Shown one piece after another: positions 1-25,368 of a DNA stretch of 47,500 nt. The DNA is from Penaeus vannamei (lineage: Eukaryota > Arthropoda > Malacostraca > Decapoda > Penaeidae), in assembly GCF_042767895.1 (NCBI RefSeq), contig NC_091568.1, positions 39,586,693-39,634,192 on the forward strand, given 5' to 3'. The position numbers and the translations under genes were made by a program. A model generated the notes under the pieces. The model saw nothing but the letters and a program-made list of their open reading frames with translations, was not told the DNA's origin and made no database searches. Within the stretch, counting starts at the first letter, position 1. Each line of letters opens with the position of its first letter.

Positions 1-735
1 CTCGTCTTCTGATATAATTGTCTTCTGTGTCTTCCTTTTATCTTTCTCTTTCCTTCTTTATTTCCCTGATGTTACTGCTCCGACTTTTACTACTACTATT
101 ACTATTCTCCTTCTTCTTAATCTTCTTCTTCATACCCTTCTTCTTCCTCGTAATTTTCGTTTTCTTTTTCCTTATCTTCTTCATCCTCTTTTTCTTCCCC
201 TCCATCCTCTTTCTCCTTATCTCCTCCTTCCTTCCTTCCTTAACCTCTTTCCTCTTCTTCTATCTTCCTTTTCCTCTTCTTTTCTTCTCCTCCTCCTTCC
301 TTCTTTCTCATCATCCTTTCCTCTCCTCTTCCTCCTTTCTCCTCCTTCCTCCTTTCACATTCATCATCTTTCTTCTTCCTTCTCCTTCCTTCCTTCCTCC
401 TTTCTCCTCTTCCTCCTCCTCCTTTCTCCTCTTCCTCCTCCTCCTCCTCTGTCCTCCTCCTCCTCCTCCTCCTCCCTCCTCCTCCTCCTTTCTCCTCCTT
501 TTCTCCCCTCCTCCTCCTCCTTCCTTTCTTCCTCCTCCTCCTCCTCCTCCTCCTCCTCCTCCCTCCTCCTTTCTCCTCCTCCTCCCTCCTCCCTTTCTCC
601 TCCTCCTCCTCCTCCTCCTCCTTTCTCCTCCTCCTCCTCCTCCTCCTCCTCTTTTCTCCTCCTCCTCCTTTCTCCCCCTCCTCCTCCTTTCTCCCCCTCC
701 TCCCCCTTCCTTCTTTCTTCCTCCTCCTCCTCGGC
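1..735 (+). repeat. Pyrimidine tract grading into (TCC)n
   Basis: An almost pure C/T strand, with TTC/TTCC mixtures to about 400 and then dense TCC triplets. The open frames here are low-complexity by-products of the triplet period. Confidence 0.95.
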
Positions 736-740
736 GAGAT

Positions 741-800
741 GACCCGAATCGACCCGAATAGATCCGAATAAACCCGAATAAACCCGAATAGACCCGAATA
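741..800 (+). repeat. 10-bp tandem repeat, six copies (consensus RACCCGAATA)
   Basis: Six head-to-tail decamers with only a few substitutions (GACCCGAATC, GACCCGAATA, GATCCGAATA, AACCCGAATA twice, GACCCGAATA). Confidence 0.95.
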
Positions 801-2490
801 GCCACCACAGGCTTGCGTCGGACAAGCCAAGCCATTCGAGTTGACAGCAAGTTGACAGCTGATGACTCAACTGTCTTGGCAATTATTGCGTCCGGGCGGT
901 TGGGTGGATTGCCACGTGTTGGTGTTTATTGACTGTTTGTGTTTGTTTGTTTGTTTGTGAGTGTTTAAGTGTGATTGTGTGCGTGTGTTTTGAAGTGTGA
1001 GTTTGTTGGAGAGGTTGTGTGCGTTTTAAGTGTGTTTTGTGGGTGTATTTTAAGTGTTTTGTGTGTGTGTGTGTGTGTGTGTTTTAAGTGCGTGTGCGTG
1101 TGTACGTGTGAAAGTTTTATGTGCGTTTGAGAGTTTTAGTGTTTGTTCTATGTATGTTCGTGTTGTGTTTTTATATGTTTGTTTGTGCGTTTATTTGTGC
1201 GTCTGTTGATCTTCTGTAATTCACCCGACTGTCTCCGATTTAAAGAACGCTACATAGTGAAAGAAGAAAAAAATAAATATCTAAAACAATGCGATAATAT
1301 CTCCATAAGAAAGAAAGAAAAAGAAAAAACATAGCAAGCACAGATTCATTCACTCTTCTACAAAAATCGCGCGATCACGAATGGGCAACATTACTATTAC
1401 CGATGACGTCACAGCATTAGGGTGGCTGATGACGTCCCGCCGTTAGGATTAGCTGATGACGTCATCATTTTAGAGATCGTTAAGTCATTCCTTCACAGAC
1501 AGACAACCGCGTAACGCTCATAATCATTAGTGGTTGGCCAATACTTTTCCCGGGCGGTAATGATAGCCGTGTACATTGAAGCGGTCTCATAAATACGTTA
1601 TTAGGAGGGGTAATTGCCGGCGCGGTTGCCGTCGACTTCCAGCGCAAGGTGATCTTCTTTTGTTTTCCCGCGCGTTTGATTGTGTTTGTTTTTTAGGTTT
1701 GTTGTTGTTGTTTTTTTATATGTGTTAGCTTTTTATTTTTTTCCGTCATTTGTACAGCATTTTGTGTTTCATTCAGTGAACAGTTTGTTTGATTCTTCCA
1801 ATAACTTTCCTTTTCGATACCGTTGGAACGAAGAGAAAATACGATTTCCTATCTGATATATAAAAGAATATATATATATTTTTTCTTCCACATTCCACCG
1901 AATTTGAAAACGAACTAGAATTCTGCCTTTTAATTCTAAAATTAAAATTCAAATTCGAAATGCGTTAACGGCTTTATTCGAATCTTGATAACCGGTTCAC
2001 CAAAAACAGCTGTTTCTTGACCTTCCCTTCCGGCTCGTAGCAAGAACGGCTGTGCGTGTCCGTGCATGAGGAGGAAGAGTAGGTCTTCTGCGTAACGAAT
2101 TAACGTGAGTTTGTGTGTGCGTGAGTGCGTGAGTGCGTCGCCAAAGATGTGTCTGATATTGGCCCCCATTTTTCTCGATGTTGCTTGCACTTTTTTGGCC
2201 GTCTTTTTTCTCCTTTTGTGGTCAGCTGGAAAGGCGATGATAAGTATTAGTTTGAAATTAATACTCTTGTTATTGTTATTGTTGTTGTTGTTTTTTCCTC
2301 TAAAGAATCTATTGTATCTACTCTCCTAAACCATAAAAAAAAATTCCGTAGGTGTTGTTTAATCATTATTTCCCCCATCGGTGTTGTAATGCGTGTGTCC
2401 CTGTGGTTTTGTGTGTACCTGTAACGCCCCTTCAGTGTTGTGGAAACTGTGCTTTCGGTCCGCCCCCCGAGCCAAGGCTGCTGCGGCGGG
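801..2490. other. Intronic or upstream region of Shaker, no gene seen
   Basis: Holds a TG-rich stretch (about 930-1200), the CRE cluster, a GC-richer unique stretch (1360-1680) and AT-rich unique DNA. I looked for S1-S5 coding strings such as the S4 arginine ladder and found none. Confidence 0.7.
1404..1464. promoter_or_regulatory. Cluster of CRE-like motifs (TGACGTCA x2, TGACGTC x1)
   Basis: There are two perfect palindromic TGACGTCA sites (1404-1411, 1457-1464) and one TGACGTC (1430-1436) in 61 bp. The latter two are each preceded by GCTGA inside an imperfect 20-bp repeat. CREB/ATF proteins bind this motif (established). Whether it acts as an enhancer or intronic promoter of Shaker is inference. 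Confidence 0.45.
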
Positions 2491-2530
2491 AGGCAGGCAG
2501 GCAAGCAGGCAAGCAGGCAGGCAGGCAGGA
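2491..2530 (+). repeat. (GGCA)n with GCAAGCAG interruptions
   Basis: A tetranucleotide repeat ending 27 nt before the exon A acceptor. It contains many CAG trinucleotides that resemble 3' splice sites. Confidence 0.9.
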
Positions 2531-2557
2531 GGTGACTTCGGGGTTGTTGTGTTCCAG

Positions 2558-17366
<14,809 letters not shown>

Positions 17367-17499
17367 CACTTGTGTGAGTATCGCCGCCGTGAGAGGGCGG
17401 CCGTTGTTGCTAGGCTTAGGGCTGGGTTTGGGCTGGGGGCGCCGGGAGGCCCACCGAGGGAGGGGGGCTCCGCATGGGGCGCGCTCCACGCTGCGGGTG

Positions 17500-17559
17500 T
17501 GTGTGTGTGTGTGTGTATATATATGTATATATATGTATATATATGTATATATATGTATG

Positions 17560-17656
<97 letters not shown>

Positions 17657-17755
17657 GTATATATATATATGTGTGTGTGTGTGTGAATGTATATATGTGT
17701 ATGAATATATATATGTATGTATATATTTATATGTGTCTTTTTGTGTGTGTGTGAA
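17500..17755 (+). repeat. (TG)n/(TA)n array downstream of the Shaker stop
   Basis: Starts about 135 nt after the ETDV stop codon, so it would lie in the 3' UTR if the transcript extends that far. Confidence 0.92.
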
Positions 17756-18399
17756 ATTTGCATATGTATGTCTATTTCTATGTATTTGTTTCTCTGTACA
17801 TTTAGATGTCTAATAGTATATTATGAATGACAGTGATTCAGCAGATTTCAAGAGTAAGTTTTTTATAAAGGTTGAATTTATTTTTTGTTGTTATTATATA
17901 TCATATTTGCATTGCTGTTGATGCAGGTGTATCCTAACAGTAATGACAGTGATAATTACTGTTAGTATTATAAGCATTATTATCATAACCATTAGTATTA
18001 GTGTTATAATTATGTCTATTGGTGTTGTTGTTATTGTTGTTGTTTTCACTTTTGCCATTACAGCTTTTATTACGACTACTATTACTACTATTATTAATGA
18101 AAATGTGTGTGAATTGTTAACAAGGGAGAAGGTGAGTGAAACAGTACCCCCCCCCCCCCGTCTTCAAAAAAAGGAAAAGAAAGATAAAAAGTTATTTACT
18201 TGTTTAAAGTTTCTATAGATTCAAGAGGCGGTTTTTAAGAAAAGCTTGAAAGTTGGAATCTAAAGCTTTGGCTATTTGCACTCTCTTTCTCTTTCCCTGT
18301 CTTCTCTCTTTTTCGTTTTTCTCTTTTCTTTTTTTCTCTCTTTCTCTTTCCCTTGTTAGCTGTCTCTTTCTTTCTTTCTTTCTCTCTTACACTCACTGA

Positions 18400-18770
<371 letters not shown>

Positions 18771-19060
18771 ACATAATATAGACTTTACTCGTCCCCTCCC
18801 CTCTCCCCCTCCTTCCCTCTCCTCCTTCCTCCCACTCCCCCTTCTCCCCTCTGCCCCCCTTACTACCCCCGCTCCCCTCTCGCCCTCTCCCTCACCCCTC
18901 CCCTCTCGCCCTCTTCCCCACCCCCCGCTCCCCTCTCACCCCCACCCCCCGCTCCCCTCTCACCCCCACCCCCTTCTCCCCTCCCCTCTCACCCCCTTCC
19001 CCGTTCCCCCTTTCCCACCCCCTACCCCCTCCCCCTTCCCCACTTGACCCGCTGTTAGGT
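18771..19060 (+). repeat. C-rich tract (CCCCTCTC, CACCCCC)
   Basis: C-rich low-complexity DNA with no coding content recognised. Confidence 0.8.
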
Positions 19061-19359
19061 CGAGTGATAAGACACAGAATCGTAGAACAATACTATGGGA
19101 CTTGAGAGCGAGGAGGCGAGAGGCGGAGCGAAGGATATTGGGGCCAGATATGTGACACGTGGTGGGGATTTTTTTTTTTTTTTTTGATTTTTTTTCGGAT
19201 TTTTTTTTCTTCGGATTGTTTTCATTCTGATGTTTCTTCTGATTTTTTTTTTCTGATTTGTCTTTTTCTTCTTCTGGTCCTTCTCTTCTTCTGATTCTGA
19301 TCCTCCTCCTCTTCCTTATTCGTCTTCTTCTCCTTCATCTCCTTCTCCTTCTCCTCTGT

Positions 19360-19720
19360 ATCTCCCCCCTCTCTCTCTCTCTCATTTCCCTCTTTTATCT
19401 CATTTTCTCTCTTTCTCTCTCTCCCATTTTCTCTCTTTCTCTCTCTCCCATTTTCTCTCTTTCTCTCATCCTCTCTCTTTCTCTCTCTCATCCTCTCTCT
19501 TTCTCTCTCTCATCCTCTCTCTTTCTCTCTCTCATCCTCTCTCTTTCTCTCTCTCATCCTCTCTCTTTCTCTCTCTCATCCTCTCTCTTTCTCTCTCATT
19601 CCTCTCTCTTTCTCTCTCATTCCTCTCTCTCTCTCTCTCGCATTCCTTATATTCTCTCTCTCATTCCCCTCTCTTTCTCTCTCTCATTCCTCTATCTCTT
19701 TCTCCCTCACCCGTCTTCCC
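19360..19720 (+). repeat. Minisatellite built on TCTCTCTTTCTCTCTCTCATCC
   Basis: A 22-bp unit repeats six or more times in close register, with ATTTTCTC variants at the left and ATTCC variants at the right. Confidence 0.9.
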
Positions 19721-19854
19721 GTTGCCATGGAAACCGAAACAGGTCCAGATTCCCCGCTTCATAATGTTTTGATTTTTTGGTCGATTGAGGCACCGTAGGC
19801 CTCACCCCCCCCCCCCCCCCCCCCGCCCGCCATCATCCCCCTAAGCATCCGGTC

Positions 19855-20155
19855 CGTCTTTCTCTTTCTCTTTCTCTTTCTTGTACTTTTTCTTTTTTCT
19901 CTTTCCTTTCTTTTTCTTTATCTTTCTTACTTTCTTATTGTTTTTATTTTTCTCTTTCTTTCTCTTTCCCTTTCTTTCTTTCTCATTCTCTTTCTTTATC
20001 TTTATATCTTTCTCTCTCTTTCTTTCTCTTTCTCTCTTTCTCTTTATCTCTCTCTCCTTTTCTTTCTCTATCTTTCTATTTTCTTTCTTTCTCTTTCTCT
20101 CTCTTTGTCTTTGTCTTTCTCTTTCTCTCTTTCTTTCTCTTTCTCTATCTTTTTT
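19855..20155 (+). repeat. (TTTC)n / (CTTT)n pyrimidine tract
   Basis: TTTCTC and CTTT mixtures. Frames through it are low complexity. Confidence 0.88.
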
Positions 20156-20226
20156 CTCATTCTTGCAAAGTTTTGTAAGTTTTGAGTATATACGACGCGT
20201 GATTAAATAATAATTGCATATAAAGT

Positions 20227-20227
<1 letters not shown>

Positions 20228-20320
<93 letters not shown>
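20228..20320 (+). repeat. (AC)n microsatellite
   Basis: Uninterrupted AC run of about 46 units. Confidence 0.98.
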
Positions 20321-20322
<2 letters not shown>

Positions 20323-20709
20323 CGACTCGTGCAAATCAACTGCTTATTTTTTGCACCTTTAATTACTTAATTGCCATAGTGGCAGATCGTACACGTCATA
20401 TCAAATTAAAGTATATGTATAAACAGATGACATAATATGCAAATATATGACGTTTGTTCCTCGTAACTTCTACTTGTTTTTGGTTTTTCTTCTTTAGATA
20501 AAAAAAAAAATAAAAAAAATAAGAAAATATATATACAAACATTTAATTAATACTTCTCATTAGTTCCATAGCCTCTTCAATTCTACTTTTTTTTTCTTTA
20601 TCCGTAAAAAAATAACCACCAAAATATTATTGATGTTTCCCCTTAGGTTCGTATCCCCCTTCATTAAGTCCGGTTTCCCGCCTCTCTGATTTCCAATTAT
20701 ATACTTGCC

Positions 20710-21070
20710 CTTCCCTCTACCCCCTCCTCTCCCCTCTCCCCCTCTCACTCCCACCTCTCCCTCACTCATTCCACTCCTCATTTCCCACTCTCTCTCACTC
20801 CCGTCTTTCCCCACTCGCCCCTCTCACTCTCATCTCTCCCCACTCACCCCTCTCACTCACTTTCTCCCCCTCCCCCCTCATCTCCACTCCCCCCTCCCCC
20901 CCTCATCTCCACTCCCCCCTCCCCCCTCATCTCCACTCCCCCTCCCCCCTCCCCCCTCATCTCCACTCCCCCCTCCCTCCCTCATCTCCACTCCCCCTCC
21001 CCCCCTCATCTCCACTCCCCCTCCCCCCCTCATCTCCACTCCCCCCTCCCCCCTCCCCCTTTCCCCCCAT
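20710..21070 (+). repeat. Minisatellite with core CCCCTCATCTCCACTCCCCC
   Basis: At least eight copies of a 22-35 bp C-rich unit in the right half. The left half is C/T-rich. Confidence 0.9.
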
Positions 21071-21169
21071 CTTAATGATAACGATAAAGATAACATAATT
21101 ATGATGATAACGATAACGAGGACGACAATGATTGTCTGTTTCGCGCGCACACTGTGACGAGTCGTGTGG

Positions 21170-21560
21170 GTCGTGGTCGTGGTCGGAACTCCCTCGCAGG
21201 TCGTCGTTAGACCCCGGAAGTCGTGTCGCAAGACCCCAGATTCCCTCGTACTGAGACCGAGAAGACCGTCGGAGGTCGTCGTTAGACCCCGGAAGTCGTC
21301 GAGAGACCTAAGATCAACCCTGGAGGTCGTAGCTTGACCCAAATGTCCCTTTGTAGACCTAAAATTCCGTGTAAGGGTCGTCACAGGTCGTCATAAGACC
21401 TAAAAAATTCTTCGTCGACCTTAAATTCCGTCACAGGTCGTCACAAGACCTAAAAATTCTTCGTCGACCTTAAATTCCGTCACAGGTCGTCACAAAACCC
21501 CAAAGACCTCCCTCCGTCGACCCAAGATTCCGCAGCAGGTCGTCCCAGGTCGTCGCAAGA
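21170..21560 (+). repeat. GTCGT-rich degenerate minisatellite
   Basis: Repeated motifs GGTCGTC, AGACCT and GACCCC. A 27-bp block is exactly repeated at 21198 and 21273. A unit of about 51 bp containing TTCTTCGTCGACCTTAAATT is present twice at about 21400-21500. It is unusually CpG-rich for this window. Confidence 0.85.
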
Positions 21561-21699
21561 CCCCCCTAAGACTTCCCGGAGCCTCCAGCAGGTCTCGGGG
21601 TCCACGGAGGTCGAGGACGAGTCTCCGATGCCCTTTGGCTGCCTGTGGCTGCGGGTGTTGCCAGGGCGCCCGCACACGACGCCCGTAATTAGAAGGGAG

Positions 21700-22265
21700 A
21701 GCGGAGAAGGAGACAGTTAATGAGAGCGAGTGCAAGAGAGAAGAAGAAGAAGAGGAAGAACGAGTGCAAGAGAGAAGAGGAAGAGGAAGAGAGGGAAGGA
21801 GAGGCGAAAGAAAAGGAAAGAGAAGAAGAAGAGGAAGGGCGAGTGCAAGAAAGAAGAGGAAGAGGAAGAGCGAAAAGAAGGAGAAGAAAAGGAAAGAAGA
21901 AGAAAATTGATCAGAACTAGGAGTGGAGAAGGAGACGGTTAATGAGAGCGAGTGCAAGTAAGAAGAAGAAGAGAAGGAAGAAGAAGAGGAAGAACGAAAA
22001 GAAAATGAAGAGGGAGAGGAAGAACGGGAAGAAGAGGAAGAAAAGTAAAAAGAAGAAGAAAATTGATCAGAACAGATCAGTTAATGAGAGCGAGGCAAAG
22101 AAAGAAGATGAAGAAGAAGAAATGGAAGAAGGAAAAAAAGATAAGAGAAAGAAAAAGAAAGAGTGATGAGCTCGGGATAAAAAGAATAAAAATATGAAGA
22201 GGAAGAAAAGAAGAAAAAGATGAAGAAGAGGAAAAAAAAGACGAAGAAAATAAGATAGAGAGTCG
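21700..22265 (+). repeat. GA-rich array with three dispersed GTTAATGAGAGCGAG blocks
   Basis: Direct copies near 21715, 21938 and 22079, of which the last two follow AAGAAAATTGATCAGAAC, are separated by AAGAAG/GAGGAA purine filler. Confidence 0.85.
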
Positions 22266-22269
22266 TTCA

Positions 22270-23190
22270 TGCACCCCTCCCCCCTCCCTCTCCCGCTTCC
22301 CCCATCTCCTCCTCTTTCTCCCTTTCTTCTCTTTCCCTTCCTACTTCCTCTTCCTCTTTCTCCTTCTCCTTCTCTTTCATTTCCTATTTCCCCTTCCCCC
22401 TTCTCCTTCTACTCCTCTTTCTCCCTTTCTTCTCTTTCCCTTCCTACTTCCTCTTTCTCTTTCTCCTCCATTCTTCTTTCCCTTCCTGCTTTTTTTCCTT
22501 CTCCTCGCCTTCTATTTTCCTTTCCTGTTCCCTTTTCCCTTTCTATTCGCCTCAACCCTTCTCCTTCTCTTCCCCCTCCCTTCCTCCTCTCCCCTTTCCC
22601 TTCCCTTCCCTTTTCCCTCCCCCTTATCTTCCCTCTTCTCTTCCCCCTCCATTCCCTACCCCCCTCCCCTTCCCCCTCTCCTCTTTCCTCTTTCCATTCC
22701 CTTCCCCCTCCTTTCCCCTCCCTTCCCTTCCCATCCCCACCCTCCCCTTACTCGGCACCTAACAAGTGAATTTACTTAATTTGTCTACATCGCCCTTAAC
22801 CTGTATCGGTTAAGCACTCCCCCCCCCCCCTCTCCCTCAAACTACCTCTCCCCCACACTCCCCCTCTCCTTACCCAGCACCTCCTGCATCCCCTCTCCTT
22901 CTCTCCCTCACCTCCTCCTCCAGTTTCCCACTCGTTCTCTCCCCCTCTTCTTCACTTCCCCTTTCCCTCTCCCCCACTTCCCCTCTCTCTCTCCCCCACT
23001 TCCCCTCTCTCTCTCCTCCACTTCCCCTCACCCTCTCTCGCTCACTCCCCATGTCCCTCTCCTTCTCCCCCTCACTTTCCCTCTCCTTCTCCTTCCCCCC
23101 TACCTCTCTCCCCCTCACTTCCCCTGACCCTCTCTCCCTCTCCCTCACTTTCCCTCCCCCCACTCCCTTTCTCCCTCACCCCCCCCCCCC
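22270..23190 (+). repeat. Long C/T-rich low-complexity tract
   Basis: Mixed CCCCT, TTCC and TCTC blocks, with a 60-bp unique break at 22755-22820. No coding content recognised. Confidence 0.85.
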
Positions 23191-23269
23191 AGCCCCTTCA
23201 TCCAGCTCCCCCAACTTGTGCTTGCATTAGCACCTCCGAAATCTCCCATGTTTCACCTCGCAAATAGAA

Positions 23270-23454
23270 AACAAGAAAAAAAAGAAAAAGAAAAAAACGA
23301 AGAAAAAAAAAAGAAGAAAACAAGAAGGAAAAAATGAAGGAATAAAAACAGAAGGAAAAAATGAAGGAATAAAAACAAGGAAAAAATGAAGGAATAAAAA
23401 CAGAAGGAAAAAATGAAGGAAGAAAAACAAGAAAAAAAATGAAGGAAGATAAAA

Positions 23455-23516
<62 letters not shown>
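23270..23516 (+). repeat. A-rich minisatellite (GAAGGAATAAAAACAGAAGG type) then (AT)n
   Basis: About five copies of an imperfect 20-27 bp A-rich unit, then an uninterrupted (AT)n from 23457. Confidence 0.9.
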
Positions 23517-23518
<2 letters not shown>

Positions 23519-23734
23519 AGGGCGATGGAATTCAAATTACCCGCGCCGACCGAGGCTTCTTGCGAGCTGTCTCGGAGAAGAGAAATAATTTATTGAGATC
23601 TTCGGTTTGTCTTCCTTGCCGGTGAGGCGCGCTCGATCGTCTTTAATTGTTGTTGTTGTTGTTATTATTTTTATTCGTTCGTTTGTTTTTGTTTTTTTCT
23701 TTCTTGTTCTTTCTTTTTCTCGTTTTCTCATTCT

Positions 23735-23821
23735 TTCAATCTCTCACTCACACTCATACTCACTTATACATATACACACATGCTAATACATACATGCAGG
23801 CACACACACGCACACGCACAC

Positions 23822-23852
<31 letters not shown>

Positions 23853-23981
23853 TATATATATATACACACATACATACACACTCACATTTACACACACACG
23901 GACACACACACGCACACACTTAAACACACACACACTTAAACACACACACACACACACACTCACACTCACACTCACACTCAC

Positions 23982-24073
<92 letters not shown>

Positions 24074-24150
24074 TCATACTCACACACACTCACAAACACA
24101 CACACATACATTCACACACTCACTCACTCATTCGCTCTCTCAACCCCACA
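23735..24150 (+). repeat. (AC)n array with CACTCA and CATACA variants
   Basis: Pure AC core from about 23990 to 24071, flanked by degenerate AC-based hexamers. Confidence 0.95.
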
Positions 24151-24189
24151 CTCACCCTCACTCACTCGCACTCTCGCTCTCACTCGGGT

Positions 24190-25095
24190 TTTCTGCCTCT
24201 CACTCTCTCTCCTTCCCATCAAACCGGAGTCTCTCTCTCTCTCTTCTCATATGCAAGATGACGATTTACTTAGGATGACACTCTAGCCCGTGACGTTTAA
24301 ACCATCAGGGTAATGCTTGGGTAAATAAAGCAAGTGTGTTTTAAATAATTTATTGAAGGGGACCCCCAGCTCACGAGGATCAATAATGAATGCTGGGGAA
24401 AGAGCGGGACAGATGGCAGCACCGTCCGGGGGCGCAGCCACACTAGCGCCGTCTCTGCAGTGACGACCGACGCGCCAACTTCGCAGAGAGAGAGAGACCT
24501 ACAAAAGCCAGGGAAAACCAACCTCTTTACCCTCTCCTCTCTCTCCCCCTCTCTCGCCGAATCGAAAAATAATGCTCGCGCCGACGGTCTCGATGTTGAG
24601 ATAAAAAGCTCCGGACACATTTGGCAGCTAATAATGATGTTTATTATCGGGGACTGGCAAGCAACCACAGTCCCGGGGTCTCTCGCATTTCCATCTCCGT
24701 AACCAGATCCATGAACGAATTCTACGCCATAAAGGGGAACAGTCACTGGGTGCGATCTTTATTCCGGCCAGACTGATTTGGTACACTGGAAAGCTCCCCG
24801 GGATCAAAATATTACCCTTGTTATGCAATTCATACTGACAAACTTCCATGTGCTGTTGTTTTTGTCTTTTACCAATGCTATTGATGTTATTTGTATTTAT
24901 ATTTCAGATGGCGTGTGCTATTACAGGTTTAAAAAAAAAGGATTTTTGTTTCAGCTAGAAGGGTAATGGATGAACAAGGGCATGTGCTAACATCTTGTTC
25001 ATGGTGCTGTGGCCATCATCTGCTGCTGGAAATTATTAGAATAAACATGACCGCTGTATGTGTGTGTTTTGCAATTGTGTTATCTTAGGAATAAG
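24190..25095. other. Unique sequence upstream of the candidate alternative terminal exon
   Basis: Moderate-GC unique DNA. A 149-codon open frame on the minus strand (24746-24297) has no recognisable domain or splice context, and I do not call it a gene. Confidence 0.6.
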
Positions 25096-25260
25096 TCCTC
25101 TTCAGTCTCCCTCCTTCCTTCCCTCCCTCCCTCCCTCTCCTCCCCTCCCCTCCCCTCCCCTCCCTCTCTTTCTCTCTTCCTCTCTTCTATTGTCCCCCCA
25201 TCCCCCACCCCTTCCCCAGCCTCCGTCCCTCCGGCCTCCCTTCTTCTTGCCCTCTAACCA
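25096..25260 (+). repeat. (CCCT)n pyrimidine tract
   Basis: C/T tract about 60-220 nt upstream of the 25322 acceptor. It may add to the pyrimidine environment of that site. Confidence 0.85.
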
Positions 25261-25321
25261 AGTGCAGCGCCCCAGCATGCCTTCGCTCGCCCAGGCTCTA
25301 ATGTTCTCTTCTGTGTTGCAG

Positions 25322-25368
25322 GTGTCACACAGGACTCGAGTAGTGCCAATATTGTGTGCACGAAGTAA
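25322..25368 (+). CDS. Sh: Candidate alternative Shaker terminal exon (VTQDSSSANIVCTK, stop)
   Basis: A strong acceptor (ATGTTCTCTTCTGTGTTGCAG) ends at 25321. Two entering bases, GT, would complete a Gly codon from the internal donor at 17272. This gives ELEEG-VTQDSSSANIVCTK and then TAA (25366-25368). Drosophila Shaker also continues Gly-Val at this point, as I recall it. The product would lack the ETDV PDZ ligand. Alternative 3' ends of Shaker are established in fly and lobster, but this particular junction is predicted only from phase and splice-site quality. A possible poly(A) signal lies about 700 nt downstream. Confidence 0.45.

Noticed and set aside
24297..24746. 149-codon minus-strand open frame
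   Set aside because: No domain recognised. It overlaps repeat-derived GAGA sequence and lacks splice or homology support from what I can see.
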